A stretch of 64,000 nucleotides of DNA from Sulfurospirillum arsenophilum NBRC 109478 (GTDB lineage Bacteria; Campylobacterota; Campylobacteria; Campylobacterales; Sulfurospirillaceae): positions 62,001 to 126,000 of the forward strand of contig NZ_BBQF01000001.1 of NCBI RefSeq assembly GCF_000813345.1, in the 5' to 3' direction. Positions 30,403-40,224 of the stretch are shown here, piece by piece; position 1 is the first letter of the stretch, and the number at the start of each line of letters is the position of its first letter. A program made the position numbers and the translations under genes. The notes below the pieces were generated by a model that was not told where the DNA came from, searched no databases, and saw only the letters and a list, made by a program, of their open reading frames with translations.

Positions 30403-31221
30403 ATGGAATTAATGAGACTCAATAAAATGATTTCGCATAACACGCACTATTCAAGGCGTGAGGCGGACGAACTTATCAAAGCAGGACATGTTAAAGTTGA
30501 TGGCACTGTTGTGGTGGATCTTTCTACACAGGTAAGTTTTAAAAATAAAATTGAACTAAATGGTAAAGCTCTTTTTGAAAAACATGGTTACTCTGTAATC
30601 GTTTATCACAAACAAAAAGGTGAGTTAGTCAGTAAAAAAGACGATCGTGGTCGTAGGACAATTTACGATACATTGCCTTCTCAATTTGGGCATTATCTGA
30701 GTGTTGGACGGCTGGATTTTGCCAGTGAAGGATTACTGCTTTTGTGTGATTCACCTTCCGTTGTATCAGCGTTGATGCATGGTGATTTAGAGCGTGTTTA
30801 TTACGTAAAAATTAACGGTATGATAACACCAGCAATGGAAAAAGCGATGCAAGAAGGGCTTTTCCTCGAAAATGCACGCAAAGGTGGACATTCACATAGT
30901 GAGATTCGTTCAATGGATTTCGCACCATTTGTTTCGTATCGTATTATCAAAAATAACCCAACATTTTCTACGATTAAAGTGACCATCAATGAAGGCAAGA
31001 ACAGAGAACTAAGACGTTTCTTTGGTTACTTTGATGTAGATGTTGTTGATCTCAAACGCGTTAGTTATGGCAAAATTGATCTAGGCATGTTAAGACCTGG
31101 TAAACACCGTTATTTTGATGGCGGAGAATATACCGCGCTCAGAGATTACCTTGAGTATATTAAAAGAGATGGTGATAAAATTCAAGTGGTTGACGAGGAT
31201 GAAGAGGACGATGATCAATAA
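30403..31221 (+). CDS. RsuA/RluB family pseudouridine synthase
   Basis: Modifies rRNA uridine to pseudouridine. An S4 domain at the N-terminus (LNKMISHNTHYSRREADELI) precedes the catalytic domain with GRLDFASEGLLLL (catalytic Asp) and INEGKNRELRRFF. 272 residues with a very acidic tail (DEDEEDDDQ). It starts one base after the kdsD stop, and its tail overlaps rarA. The target (RluB site versus RsuA site) is not decided by eye; RluB is more likely. Confidence 0.9.
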   Translation: MELMRLNKMISHNTHYSRREADELIKAGHVKVDGTVVVDLSTQVSFKNKIELNGKALFEKHGYSVIVYHKQKGELVSKKDDRGRRTIYDTLPSQFGHYLSVGRLDFASEGLLLLCDSPSVVSALMHGDLERVYYVKINGMITPAMEKAMQEGLFLENARKGGHSHSEIRSMDFAPFVSYRIIKNNPTFSTIKVTINEGKNRELRRFFGYFDVDVVDLKRVSYGKIDLGMLRPGKHRYFDGGEYTALRDYLEYIKRDGDKIQVVDEDEEDDDQ

Positions 31222-32410
31222 CTTCGCTCTCTTCTTTCGCCCGAAAGCGATTGAAGCGTTAGCTGGGCAAAAACATCTGAGTGGTGAGAGTAGCCCTTTT
31301 CGAAAGCTATTAAAATCAGGTTCAATGAGCCATTCTCTTTTCTTTGGCCCTGCAGGTGTAGGGAAAACAACGTTAGCTCGTATTGTAGCGAATGAGTTAC
31401 AGCTTCCTTTTTACGAACTGGATGCGACAAGTGTCAAGGTGGAAGAGATTCGTAAGATACTCTCCCAACACCGAGGAGCACTTCAAAAACCGCTTATTTT
31501 TATCGATGAGATTCATCGTCTCTCTAAAACGCAGCAAGAAGTACTTTTGCTTCCGATGGAAAACCATGAAGCGATTATTATTGGTGCTTCAACCGAAAAC
31601 CCCTATTTTGTTCTGAGTTCTGGCATCCGCTCACGTATGATGCTTTTTGAGTTTTATCCACTTGAAGAGGATGATCTGAAAACCATTGTTGAGCATGTTC
31701 GTGAAAAAGTTGATTTTGAGATAGATGAAGATGCACTTGCTTATCTTATAAGTTCAAGTGCGGGGGACAGCAGAGCGCTCTTAAATTTACTGGAATTTGC
31801 ACTCAAAGTGGATTTACATGTAAAGCTTGAAATGCTTAAAATTCTTCGTCCCAGTGCTCTTAAAGATGGTGTGAGTTCTGATAACACACACTATAACTTA
31901 ATCAGTGCAATGATTAAAAGTGTTAGAGGTTCGGATGTGGATGCTGCGCTCTATTATTTAGCACGTCTTATTGATGGCGGAGAGAGCCCAGATTTCATCG
32001 CTAGACGGCTTGTAATCCTTGCAAGTGAAGATATCGGCAATGCTAACCCTAATGCGCTTAATTTGGCTTCTAGCACCCTTACAAGCGTCAGTAAGATAGG
32101 TTATCCCGAAGCACGAATCATTTTATCGCAATGTTTGATTTACCTTGCGTGTAGTCCTAAGTCAAATAGTGCGTATATGGCAATTAATAGCGCCTTAGAA
32201 TACGTAAAAAATGAAAAAGCTCTCAAAGTTCCCGCTCATCTTAAAAGCCCCTCCCCTAAAGGGTATCTTTATCCTCATGATTTTGGTGGCTGGGTAGAGC
32301 AGAAGTATTTGGAAAAACCACTTCATTTTTATGATAATTTGCCGATAGGGTATGAGAAAACACTTTCTGAGTGGTTGATTAAAATCAAAACAAAAGATAA
32401 ACAGTCATAA
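31211..32410 (+). CDS. rarA: Replication-associated recombination protein A (AAA+ ATPase)
   Basis: MgsA/RarA ATPase acting at stalled replication forks. From MINNFALFFRPKAIEALAGQ, Walker A GPAGVGKTT is at 46-54 and Walker B LIFIDEIHRL at about 95-104; SRMMLFEFYPL and the C-terminal clamp-loader-like domain (SPKGYLYPHDFGGW) follow. 399 residues. The frame is open 96 bases further upstream but that part lies in the preceding gene; the ATG at 31211 has AAGAGGA directly upstream and overlaps the previous stop by 11 bases. Confidence 0.93.
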   Translation: MINNFALFFRPKAIEALAGQKHLSGESSPFRKLLKSGSMSHSLFFGPAGVGKTTLARIVANELQLPFYELDATSVKVEEIRKILSQHRGALQKPLIFIDEIHRLSKTQQEVLLLPMENHEAIIIGASTENPYFVLSSGIRSRMMLFEFYPLEEDDLKTIVEHVREKVDFEIDEDALAYLISSSAGDSRALLNLLEFALKVDLHVKLEMLKILRPSALKDGVSSDNTHYNLISAMIKSVRGSDVDAALYYLARLIDGGESPDFIARRLVILASEDIGNANPNALNLASSTLTSVSKIGYPEARIILSQCLIYLACSPKSNSAYMAINSALEYVKNEKALKVPAHLKSPSPKGYLYPHDFGGWVEQKYLEKPLHFYDNLPIGYEKTLSEWLIKIKTKDKQS

Positions 32411-32452
32411 AAAGGCGCATGTAATGGTAATGTTTGTTATGGAAGTGTTTTA

Positions 32453-34279
32453 ATGGACATTTCGACTACTTCTCTTCTTGCCAATCAACTCCAAACACTT
32501 GATCCCAAAGCTACGGCTAAAGAGAATGCTACAAAGATTATCCAAAACAGTGCTGACATACCTCTTTCAATTACGGCTCAAAAAACTATAACAACACCCA
32601 ATAATGCGCAAGAAGTCATTGGACAATTGCTCGGAAGTGCTGTAAGTGAAGCCAAATCTAAAAGTGCCATTTTTGAAATTTTACAAAACAATCAGCTTTT
32701 TAAAAATATGGGTAATTTTGCTGAAGATATTAAAAATCTAACTTCTCTTGTAAAACTTGATTCGTCTATTGCCAAACCATTAGCACTTTTACAACTCTTT
32801 TCTAAGAGTATAGATCAGATTGATACAAAGATGCTTCAAGAACAAGTCAAAAATTCGGGTATTTTTTTTGAATCCAAGTTAGCTAACATCATCACACAAA
32901 AAGGTGTACAAGAGAGTATTCAAGCACTCTCATCAGAGCTGCAAGATCATTTTAGTGGAACCAACAAGGCCGTTGCCCCTCTTGCAAAAGAGATCATTAT
33001 GATTATGGATCACTTAACGTCCACACAAGATCTTACCTCTAAAGAAGCGCAAACAAGCTTGAAAAATTTACTTGATCTTTTTCGCCAAAGTGTGAAGCAA
33101 GAACTTTCAGCAGAGGGGACCTCTGTCTTTAAAGAGGCTTATCAAAATATTCAAAAGCTTGACTACGCAATTAAGCAAATGGATTTGATCAACTCTAAAG
33201 TCGAAAATTATCCTGCGAGTATGAAAGTGGAAGAGAACTTTACAACGCAAGTAAAAGTTCTCTTAGAAATGCTTAAAGAAAACCTTAGTGCATTGCAACT
33301 TGATGATCTTCAGCCACAGATTGATGATTTACTCACTAAAGGAACACTTTTAAAAGAAACTAACAGTGTTGCCCTTCCTGCTAAAGAGCTGTTAGTGACT
33401 TCGCCTATTGCAGTTAAAGCGGAAGAGCTTTTGAAAACGGTACAACAACCCTTAGCAGAGCATAATGCAGAAGAAGGTTTAGAAGAAGTTGTGTTAGCAA
33501 AAGAAACACCAATGGTTTCACTCTCCTCCGCTTCTTTAACCGCAGCATTGAGTGGTAGTGCCCTGAAACCACCTGAAACAACTGAGGAAGCGCTCAAAAT
33601 AGTTGCTAATCGCATCAAACAACAAATAGATATTCTTGATCCCAAAAGTGTACAACAAGCTGATTTTGTTGATAAGAGTAATGCATTAGAGCAAAAAATT
33701 CATAGTCTTATTAAACCAGAGCTTTTTTTGGGTAAAGCAATCGCTCAAAAACTCTCGCTTGATCCAACTGATGTTGAATTGCTCAGTGATATGAAAGGTG
33801 TTTTAACCAAGCTCAGCGACAATCTTCAAACATCACCTCAAAATAAAGAGGCTTTAGAGATTACGAATCGTCTTTTAACACAGATAGAGTACCACCAATT
33901 AGTTTCGTACGTGAGTAGCTCAACGCATCTGTATGTCCCTTTTAACTGGGATGGCCTTAAAGGTGGCTCAATGATGATGAAACAATCAAGCGATGATAAC
34001 TTTCACTGCCAAATCGATCTTGATCTTGAAGCCTATGGTAAGCTCAATATGATGCTTCTACTCTCTGGTGAAAAATACATCGATATTTCGATTGCTGTGC
34101 AGAAAAAAGAGCTAAGCGAGAAGATTACAGATCAATTAAATCAATTAAAACGTGCATTCAACGAAGTAGGATTGATTACAGGCAATGTGAAAATGTTAGA
34201 ATATAAAGACGTAAGCGTTGTTAAAAATGACTATTTTAGCGGGGAAAAGCTCCAATTTGGGATTAATATTACAATATGA
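32453..34279 (+). CDS. fliK: FliK-like flagellar hook-length control protein
   Basis: A 608-residue soluble, low-complexity, Gln/Ser/Leu-rich helical protein with no signal peptide. The last 110 residues (DGLKGGSMMMKQS, DLDLEAYGKLNMMLLLSGE, SEKITDQLNQLKRAFNEVGL) resemble the FliK C-terminal domain, which switches flagellar export from hook to filament. Context supports this: the 3' end overlaps by 4 bases a gene for a short FlhB C-terminal homologue, the protein FliK acts on. The long N-terminal part would be the ruler. Similar FliK-like/FlhB-like pairs exist in Bacillus (YlqG-YlqH). Moderately sure. Confidence 0.65.
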   Translation: MDISTTSLLANQLQTLDPKATAKENATKIIQNSADIPLSITAQKTITTPNNAQEVIGQLLGSAVSEAKSKSAIFEILQNNQLFKNMGNFAEDIKNLTSLVKLDSSIAKPLALLQLFSKSIDQIDTKMLQEQVKNSGIFFESKLANIITQKGVQESIQALSSELQDHFSGTNKAVAPLAKEIIMIMDHLTSTQDLTSKEAQTSLKNLLDLFRQSVKQELSAEGTSVFKEAYQNIQKLDYAIKQMDLINSKVENYPASMKVEENFTTQVKVLLEMLKENLSALQLDDLQPQIDDLLTKGTLLKETNSVALPAKELLVTSPIAVKAEELLKTVQQPLAEHNAEEGLEEVVLAKETPMVSLSSASLTAALSGSALKPPETTEEALKIVANRIKQQIDILDPKSVQQADFVDKSNALEQKIHSLIKPELFLGKAIAQKLSLDPTDVELLSDMKGVLTKLSDNLQTSPQNKEALEITNRLLTQIEYHQLVSYVSSSTHLYVPFNWDGLKGGSMMMKQSSDDNFHCQIDLDLEAYGKLNMMLLLSGEKYIDISIAVQKKELSEKITDQLNQLKRAFNEVGLITGNVKMLEYKDVSVVKNDYFSGEKLQFGINITI

Positions 34280-34554
34280 ATACACCAACTCAAAAACCAC
34301 AAAAAGCCGTTGCCCTTAAATACGATCGTGAAAAAAGTGGCGCACCAAAAGTTGTTGCCTCTGGCAAAGGCGAAGTGGCAAATAAGATCATTAAATTAGC
34401 ACAAGAGCATGATATTTTTATCAAAAAAGATGCTGATTTGGTTGAACTTCTCTCTAAGATAGAACTCAATAAAGAGATTCCTCCTATGCTCTATAAAGCA
34501 GTTGCAGAAGTCTTTAGCTTCATCTATAAAATTACTGGAGATAAGCGTAAATAA
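34276..34554 (+). CDS. FlhX: short FlhB C-terminal domain homologue
   Basis: 92 residues matching the cytoplasmic C-terminal part of FlhB after its NPTH autocleavage site: QKAVALKYDREKSGAPKVVA, then IIKLAQEHDIFIKKDADLVE and IPPMLYKAVAEVF. The protein starts about where FlhB is cut, so it is a free version of the FlhB-CC fragment, the export-switch element. In Helicobacter a homologue (FlhX) can replace that fragment. It overlaps the FliK-like gene by 4 bases, and a palindrome copy lies 3 bases after its stop. Confidence 0.88.
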   Translation: MNTPTQKPQKAVALKYDREKSGAPKVVASGKGEVANKIIKLAQEHDIFIKKDADLVELLSKIELNKEIPPMLYKAVAEVFSFIYKITGDKRK

Positions 34555-34601
34555 ACTTTACATGTAAAAGCTGAGGAACTCGAACAGATGTGCAAAGAGT
34601 C

Positions 34602-34633
34602 GAGGTTAAACGTGAATATCGGTTTAATACCTC
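34602..34633. terminator. Possible hairpin between convergent genes
   Basis: GAGGT-TAAACG with CGGTTTA-AT-ACCTC forms a bulged stem between flhX and the minus-strand ElyC-like gene. No strong T-run; weak evidence. Confidence 0.3.
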
Positions 34634-34638
34634 TAGGA

Positions 34639-35427
34639 TTAAATCCCTCGAATTTTTAAGCTCAATAAGCCAGCGTACTCATGTAATGCCGTATAACTTA
34701 AATAAAGTGATTGAAAATTAGGTACAAAATGAAAAAAAGTAATTTCTTTTGATGTTGGTCCTAATTTAAAGTCTGTTGCACAAGGTGTTACTTGAAATCC
34801 AAAATGCTTATAGAGCTTCATTGAGCGTTCCATGTGGTATGCTGAAGTTACAAGACAAATTTTAGGATTTTGAATACCCGATGTTTCAAAAATAGATTTG
34901 CTAAATTTTGCGTTTTCGTAAGTATCTAAGCTTTTATCTTCCACATAAATAGAAAAATTGTTTAGGGTCAAGTTTTGTGTAAAGCGTGATTCAAAACCGA
35001 GAGTTTGAGACATTTCTTGTATAAATTCTATAAAAGCATCACTTTCTTTATATTCTTCAGCTCCGCCACCACTGAACAGCAGAGGCAATGAATATGATTT
35101 TGCAAGCATGAGTCCCCAAAGGGCTCGTTTTGTAGCATCTGGACCAAGAGGCAAGTTTGCACTAGCGGGGATATTACCACCTGATAAAACAATGACACTA
35201 TCAACGTTTAGTTCAGTAAGTATAGTATTAAAGGGCTTTTCTAAAGGGGTGAGTAAAGCTTCTGCGACTATGAACGTTGATAAGAGGTAAAACGATAGAG
35301 CAAAAAGCCCTATCGTTTTTCTAAACTTTTTTGTAAAAAGCGCACTCACGAAGAGTAAAAAAATAAAAATTACAGGCGACAATACAACGTATGTAAAAAT
35401 TTTTGAAAGAATATAAACCATACTCAT
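34639..35427 (-). CDS. ElyC/SanA/YdcF family membrane protein (DUF218)
   Basis: 262 residues. Two N-terminal transmembrane helices (about 5-28 and 36-58) anchor a periplasmic DUF218 domain with VIVLSGGNIP, LLFSGGGAEEY and LVTSAYHMERSMKLYKHFGF, the family pattern. Relatives (ElyC, SanA) affect peptidoglycan and envelope integrity; the enzymatic activity is not established. The ATG overlaps the purM stop (TAATG), so it is coupled to purM, with no clear ribosome site of its own. Confidence 0.87.
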   Translation of the reverse strand: MSMVYILSKIFTYVVLSPVIFIFLLFVSALFTKKFRKTIGLFALSFYLLSTFIVAEALLTPLEKPFNTILTELNVDSVIVLSGGNIPASANLPLGPDATKRALWGLMLAKSYSLPLLFSGGGAEEYKESDAFIEFIQEMSQTLGFESRFTQNLTLNNFSIYVEDKSLDTYENAKFSKSIFETSGIQNPKICLVTSAYHMERSMKLYKHFGFQVTPCATDFKLGPTSKEITFFHFVPNFQSLYLSYTALHEYAGLLSLKIRGI

Positions 35428-36422
35428 TAGAGCATAACAGCGCTTTTAGGGCCAACTTTAAGCTCACCAATCACATAGCCGTCGCTGTTTGCAAGAACTT
35501 CATCTACATTTTCAGGACTGACAACAAGAATCATACCCACACCCATGTTAAAGGTACGATGCATTTCACTCTCTTCGACGTATTGGCTCATAAAGTCGAA
35601 TACTGGAAGTGTTTTGATTTTTGATTTGTAGACATGTGCTTGTAATCCTTCAGGAAGAACGCGAGGAAGGTTCTCAACAATACCACCACCTGTGATGTGT
35701 GCTAAAGCGTTAATCTTAGATTTAAGTGCTTTAAAGAGTTTTACGTAGATACGTGTTGGTGTTAAAAGTGTTTCAATGAGTGGTTTCCCATCAAACTCTG
35801 TATCAAAGTTATAGCCTAATTTGTCAAAAAATATTTTGCGAACGAGTGAAAAACCATTAGAGTGAACGCCTGAGCTTGGAAGAGCTATAAGAACATCGCC
35901 AGCCTTAACGTGTGGAAGACGGTTCATCTCATCTTTTTCAGCAATACCAACTGCAAAACCTGCAAGATCAAAATCTTTACCATGATACATTCCTGGCATT
36001 TCAGCTGTTTCTCCACCGATAAGTGAACACTCAGCTTGAATACATCCCTCTGCAATGCCTTGGACAATACTTACAGCAGCGTCTATTTCAAGTTTGCTCA
36101 TTGCATAGTAGTCAAGAAAGAAAAGTGGTGTTCCAAAGTTGCAGATAAGATCATTCGCACACATCGCAACAAGGTCAATGCCTACAGTGTTGTAAATGCC
36201 TGAATCGATTGCAAGCTTAAGTTTTGTTCCAACACCATCGGTTGCACCTAAAATAACAGGTTTTTGGTATCCGGTAGGAAGCTCATATGCACCTGCAAAT
36301 GAGCCAATACCTCCGATGACATTTTTATCAAAAGTGGATTTGACCAATGGTTTAATATTTTCGACAAATTGGTTTCCCGCGTCTATATCGACGCCAGCGT
36401 CTTTGTAGCTGACTGTGCTCAT
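35427..36422 (-). CDS. purM: Phosphoribosylformylglycinamidine cyclo-ligase
   Basis: AIR synthetase, the fifth step of purine synthesis, ATP dependent. SYKDAGVDIDAGN at the start, GATDGVGTKLKLA, GGETAEMPGMY and PSSGVHSNGFSLVRK are family motifs. 331 residues, normal. Transcribed divergently from coaE across a 90-base AT-rich gap that must hold both promoters. Confidence 0.97.
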   Translation of the reverse strand: MSTVSYKDAGVDIDAGNQFVENIKPLVKSTFDKNVIGGIGSFAGAYELPTGYQKPVILGATDGVGTKLKLAIDSGIYNTVGIDLVAMCANDLICNFGTPLFFLDYYAMSKLEIDAAVSIVQGIAEGCIQAECSLIGGETAEMPGMYHGKDFDLAGFAVGIAEKDEMNRLPHVKAGDVLIALPSSGVHSNGFSLVRKIFFDKLGYNFDTEFDGKPLIETLLTPTRIYVKLFKALKSKINALAHITGGGIVENLPRVLPEGLQAHVYKSKIKTLPVFDFMSQYVEESEMHRTFNMGVGMILVVSPENVDEVLANSDGYVIGELKVGPKSAVML

Positions 36423-36512
36423 GGATATGCCTTTAGTGAGGTTATTGTTTAATAGATTTTAACAAAAGTATGTTAAAATCGTTATAAAAATAGCAAAAGG
36501 TGTTAGGATTCT

Positions 36513-37118
36513 ATGGCGTATGAACATGCGATTGTTTTAACAGGTGGAATAGCCACAGGTAAAAGTACTGTCTCGTCGATGCTCAGATCTCACGGTTTTG
36601 AAGTGATCGATGCAGACGTGATCGCGAAAGAGGTTTTACCTTTACATGTAAAAGAGCTAGAAGCTATTTTTGGGGATCGTGTCATTTGTGCTGGAGCAAT
36701 TGATCGTAAGGCGCTTGGAACACTGATTTTTAATGACAAAGCGGAACGCGAAAAACTAAATGCTTTTTTACATCCCTTGATTCGTCAAGAGATATTTAGA
36801 CGTTGTGATCTTTTAGAAGAGAAGCAAAAGCCTTATATTATCGATATTCCACTCTATTTTGAGAGTGATGGCTACTCGTGTAAGCTTGTCGCTGTTGTGT
36901 ATGCACCTGTTGAGGTACAACGCAAACGGCTAATGGTGCGAGAGAATTTCACCAAAGAAGAGGCGCAAAAACGTATTGATGCTCAGATTAGTATTGAAGA
37001 GAAGAAGATCTTAGCCGATTTTCTTATCAACAACTCTTTTGATATGAAATTTTTAGAGAGTGAAATCGAAAAATTTATTAAATTTGTACGAGGCAAATAT
37101 GCAAATTGCAAAATATAA
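36513..37118 (+). CDS. coaE: Dephospho-CoA kinase
   Basis: Last step of coenzyme A synthesis. P-loop GGIATGKSTV near residue 11, DADVIAKEVLP (Asp base and lid contacts), and IDIPLYFES in the CoA domain. 201 residues, normal. It overlaps dapF by 20 bases. A palindrome copy at 36641 encodes LPLHVKEL directly after the DADVIAKEV motif, a part that is usually variable in the family. Confidence 0.94.
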   Translation: MAYEHAIVLTGGIATGKSTVSSMLRSHGFEVIDADVIAKEVLPLHVKELEAIFGDRVICAGAIDRKALGTLIFNDKAEREKLNAFLHPLIRQEIFRRCDLLEEKQKPYIIDIPLYFESDGYSCKLVAVVYAPVEVQRKRLMVRENFTKEEAQKRIDAQISIEEKKILADFLINNSFDMKFLESEIEKFIKFVRGKYANCKI

Positions 37119-37842
37119 TGCAAATGGTAATGACTTTATTATTTTTCATACCTTTATTGAGGTTGATCGAAGTGCATTAGCGCAACAGTTATGCCATAGA
37201 CAAAGTGGTATTGGAGCTGATGGATTAATCATTTTGCTACCACACGCTGAATATGATTTTAAATGGCAATTTTATAATAGTGATGGAAGTACTGCTTCAA
37301 TGTGCGGTAATGGTACGCGCGCATGTGCTCACTACGCATTTACCAACCATTTAGCCAAGGCATCCATGCGATTTCTAACAGGTGCTGGGGTCATTACATC
37401 AATGGTGGAAAATGATATTGTTGAGACAGCATTAACAACACCTCAAGTGCTGAGCGAATCATTTGAAGAAAATGGATTAACATGGCATTTTTGCGATACA
37501 GGAGTACCACATTTGGTTACTTTTGTTGAGGATACAGCATGTTTTGATAAAGTGATTGCACGACAAATGCGCTACAAATACAATGCCAATGTGAATTACG
37601 CCAAATTTGAAAAAAATGCTTTACATGTAAGAACCTATGAACGTGGCGTTGAAGATGAAACACTGGCATGCGGCACTGGAATGGCAGCATGTTTTTACAG
37701 TGCGTATCGTCAAAAATTAGTAGGAATAAGTGCAAAAGTTTACCCAACCAGTGGGGATGAGTTAAGTTTGCGCATTGAAGATCAGAGACTTTTTTTCAAA
37801 GGTAGAATTCAAAAAGTCTTTGAAACGACGCTGGAACTCTAA
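37099..37842 (+). CDS. dapF: Diaminopimelate epimerase
   Basis: Epimerises LL- to meso-diaminopimelate for lysine and peptidoglycan. Both catalytic Cys motifs are present: MCGNGTRACAHYA and LACGTGMAA. YNANGNDF begins the protein. 247 residues, shorter than E. coli DapF (274), as is common in this phylum. ATG at 37099 with GAGG upstream, overlapping coaE by 20 bases; the open frame further upstream lies in coaE. Palindrome copy at 37620 encodes ALHVRTYERG. Confidence 0.94.
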   Translation: MQIAKYNANGNDFIIFHTFIEVDRSALAQQLCHRQSGIGADGLIILLPHAEYDFKWQFYNSDGSTASMCGNGTRACAHYAFTNHLAKASMRFLTGAGVITSMVENDIVETALTTPQVLSESFEENGLTWHFCDTGVPHLVTFVEDTACFDKVIARQMRYKYNANVNYAKFEKNALHVRTYERGVEDETLACGTGMAACFYSAYRQKLVGISAKVYPTSGDELSLRIEDQRLFFKGRIQKVFETTLEL

Positions 37843-37846
37843 TTTC

Positions 37847-38566
37847 GTGAAATTTCTTTCTACTCTTTTTATCGCCTCTTGCATGCTCGCTCAGAGCGCT
37901 CTTTACGCAGGAGGTTTATCCTCGGAATATTATCAGATTGAAGACAATGCTAAACAAAAAGAGGAATTTATTCGCGAGCTTAAAGTACTGGTTGATAAAG
38001 GTAATGATGAGATCAAAAAAGATCGCGAGTTTATTACCAATTTTTTTGCGAAAGCTATGCCTGATGCGTTTCGCGGTCTCAATCATGCTAATGTCGGTTA
38101 TCTAATCTCTTTACGCAATAAATACGGCATAGAATCGCTCTTTGATAGAGATGAGTACTTTAAACGTATTGATGTCATTCCTACTTCATTAGCATTAGCC
38201 CAAGCTTCTCTTGAGAGTGGATGGGGAAAGAGCCGCTTTGCAAGAGAGGCTAATAATCTTTTTGGACACTGGACCTATTCGGGTGTTGGATTGATGCCTC
38301 AAAATAGAACGATTGGTAAAACACATATGATCCGTATCTTTGGATCACTTCAAAAATCGGTCAATTCATACATGCTCAATCTTAATACCAATGATGCCTA
38401 TATCGCATTTCGAGAAAAGAGACTACAAGCGCGCAACAGTGGGAAAAGTTTTGGAGGTATGGAAGCTTCTAAAACGATGGTCAACTACTCTGAATTAAAA
38501 GAGGAATATATTAAGATGATTAAAGAGATGATTGATCAAAATAATCTTCTTATTTACGATAAATAG
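37847..38566 (+). CDS. Bax-like glucosaminidase-domain protein, exported
   Basis: About 239 residues from a GTG at 37847. An N-terminal signal (KFLSTLFIASCMLAQSALYA) is followed by a domain like E. coli Bax with SLALAQASLESGWGKSRFA (catalytic Glu) and NNLFGHWTY, typical of beta-N-acetylglucosaminidase-fold peptidoglycan hydrolases. IASC could be a lipobox, but the helix before it is short, so signal peptidase I cleavage after LYA is favoured. The open frame starting at 37775 lies in dapF. Probably a cell-wall hydrolase; activity unproven. Confidence 0.82.
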   Translation: MKFLSTLFIASCMLAQSALYAGGLSSEYYQIEDNAKQKEEFIRELKVLVDKGNDEIKKDREFITNFFAKAMPDAFRGLNHANVGYLISLRNKYGIESLFDRDEYFKRIDVIPTSLALAQASLESGWGKSRFAREANNLFGHWTYSGVGLMPQNRTIGKTHMIRIFGSLQKSVNSYMLNLNTNDAYIAFREKRLQARNSGKSFGGMEASKTMVNYSELKEEYIKMIKEMIDQNNLLIYDK

Positions 38567-38575
38567 AAGATTATT

Positions 38576-39643
38576 TTAGAGGTTAGCTTCTTTCATAAGC
38601 TCTGCTTGGTAGTGTGTAATAATTGGGTCAATAATTTCATCGTACAAACCGCTTTCCATAATTGCATCCAATCGGTAGATCGTAAGCCCTATTCTATGAT
38701 CGGTAATACGGTTTTGTGGATAGTTATAGGTACGAATACGAGCACTTCTATCACCGGAACCTACTTGAATTTTTCGTGCCTCACTCTCTTTAGCATTGCG
38801 TTCTTGCATCTGCATATCATAGAGTTTTGCTTTGAGAATTTTCATGGCAGCGTCTTTGTTTTTATGCTGAGATTTACCATCTTGGTTGACAACGACAAGG
38901 CCTGTTGGTAAATGGGTAATTCTAACGGCACTATCCGTTGTATTAACCGATTGACCGCCATTTCCACTTGATCTCATAACATCAATTTTCAAGTCTTTTT
39001 CTTGTATATCAATTTCAACATCATCAACCTCTGGCATAACAGCTACAGTAACCGCTGAAGTGTGTACCCTGCCCTGTGATTCTGTAAGCGGAACGCGTTG
39101 TACTCTGTGAACGCCACCTTCGTATTTTAGACGTGAAAAAGCACCCTGCCCTTTAATCAGTGCAATAACTTCTTTATAGCCGTTAAGGACACCTTCACTT
39201 AGTGAGACAACTTCCACTTTCCAACCACGACTTTCAGCATAACGAAGATAGGATTTGAAAAGATCTGATGCAAAAATAGCTGCTTCGTCACCGCCTGTAC
39301 CTGCGCGAATCTCTAAAAAGATATTGCGTTCATCATTAGGATCGGTTGGTAAAAGAAGAAGTTTGATTTCTTCTTCAATCTCTTCTTTTCGAGGTTCAAG
39401 TATTTTTAGCTCTTCTTTTGCAAGTTCGCTTAATTCTTCATCATCAAGTAAAAGTTTATTTTCATCAATTTGAGTGAGTGTTGAAAGGTATTCGACTGTC
39501 TTGTCTTTGATTTTTTCTAAACTAGACTGTTCTTTGGAAAGTGCAGTCATTTTTTTAATATCTGTTGAGATATCTGGATCACTTAAAAGTGTAGAAAGCT
39601 CATTGTAACGTTCAAGAAATGGGAGTAATTTATCTTTCAACAT
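38576..39643 (-). CDS. prfA: Peptide chain release factor 1
   Basis: Reads UAG and UAA stop codons. The GGQ motif is in [20 protein letters not shown] and the stop-recognition PxT-type loop lies before it. 355 residues, normal. It follows rpsT by 37 bases on the same strand, so the two are one transcription unit. Confidence 0.96.
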   Translation of the reverse strand: MLKDKLLPFLERYNELSTLLSDPDISTDIKKMTALSKEQSSLEKIKDKTVEYLSTLTQIDENKLLLDDEELSELAKEELKILEPRKEEIEEEIKLLLLPTDPNDERNIFLEIRAGTGGDEAAIFASDLFKSYLRYAESRGWKVEVVSLSEGVLNGYKEVIALIKGQGAFSRLKYEGGVHRVQRVPLTESQGRVHTSAVTVAVMPEVDDVEIDIQEKDLKIDVMRSSGNGGQSVNTTDSAVRITHLPTGLVVVNQDGKSQHKNKDAAMKILKAKLYDMQMQERNAKESEARKIQVGSGDRSARIRTYNYPQNRITDHRIGLTIYRLDAIMESGLYDEIIDPIITHYQAELMKEANL

Positions 39644-39679
39644 GGGAGGGAACTAAAATAAAGAGGGAGTTGCCGCAAG

Positions 39680-39955
39680 TTATGCAGCAACACTACCTAG
39701 CGTATTAACAAGTTGTGACAATCTGCTTACACGACGTGCAGCTGTATTTTTTGTTAAAATACCTTTGCCTGCATAAGAGTGAAAGTTTTTATTCACATTT
39801 TTCAACGCAATTTCAGCAGCCGCTTGATCGCCTGCCTCAACAGCTTCTCTAACAGCACGAGTTAGATTTTTGATTCTAGTTTTATAAAATCTATTTCTTT
39901 CGGTGCGTTTTTTTGTTTGTCTAATACGCTTTTCTGCTGACTTGTGGTTTGCCAT
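39680..39955 (-). CDS. rpsT: 30S ribosomal protein S20
   Basis: 91 residues, very basic: [20 protein letters not shown] and [20 protein letters not shown] are S20 hallmarks. Promoter TATAAT at 39989..39994 upstream. First gene of the rpsT-prfA unit. Confidence 0.97.
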   Translation of the reverse strand: MANHKSAEKRIRQTKKRTERNRFYKTRIKNLTRAVREAVEAGDQAAAEIALKNVNKNFHSYAGKGILTKNTAARRVSRLSQLVNTLGSVAA

Positions 39956-39988
39956 AGATAAGCCTTTCGTTTTTAAATTTAGGCGTAG

Positions 39989-39994
39989 ATTATA
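39989..39994 (-). promoter_or_regulatory. -10 box for rpsT
   Basis: TATAAT on the minus strand (context TTTTTATATAATCTACGCC), 34 bases before the rpsT start. Confidence 0.55.
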
Positions 39995-40224
39995 TAAAAA
40001 TAAATATTAAATAGAACTTATTTTAAGGACATTTTAAAATTAAAAGGGCAATTTTTTGATATGTTTTGTTGATTTATGTTTAAATATGCTTTTTTATACC
40101 AAAATTTTCATAGCTGTTATAGGTATTTTCATTTTAGGTATCAGAAAATTTATAAAATAATTTGGGTGAAGAATTCTATATAAAGCATGCTTATAAATTC
40201 ATATTTTATTTGATCATTATATGG

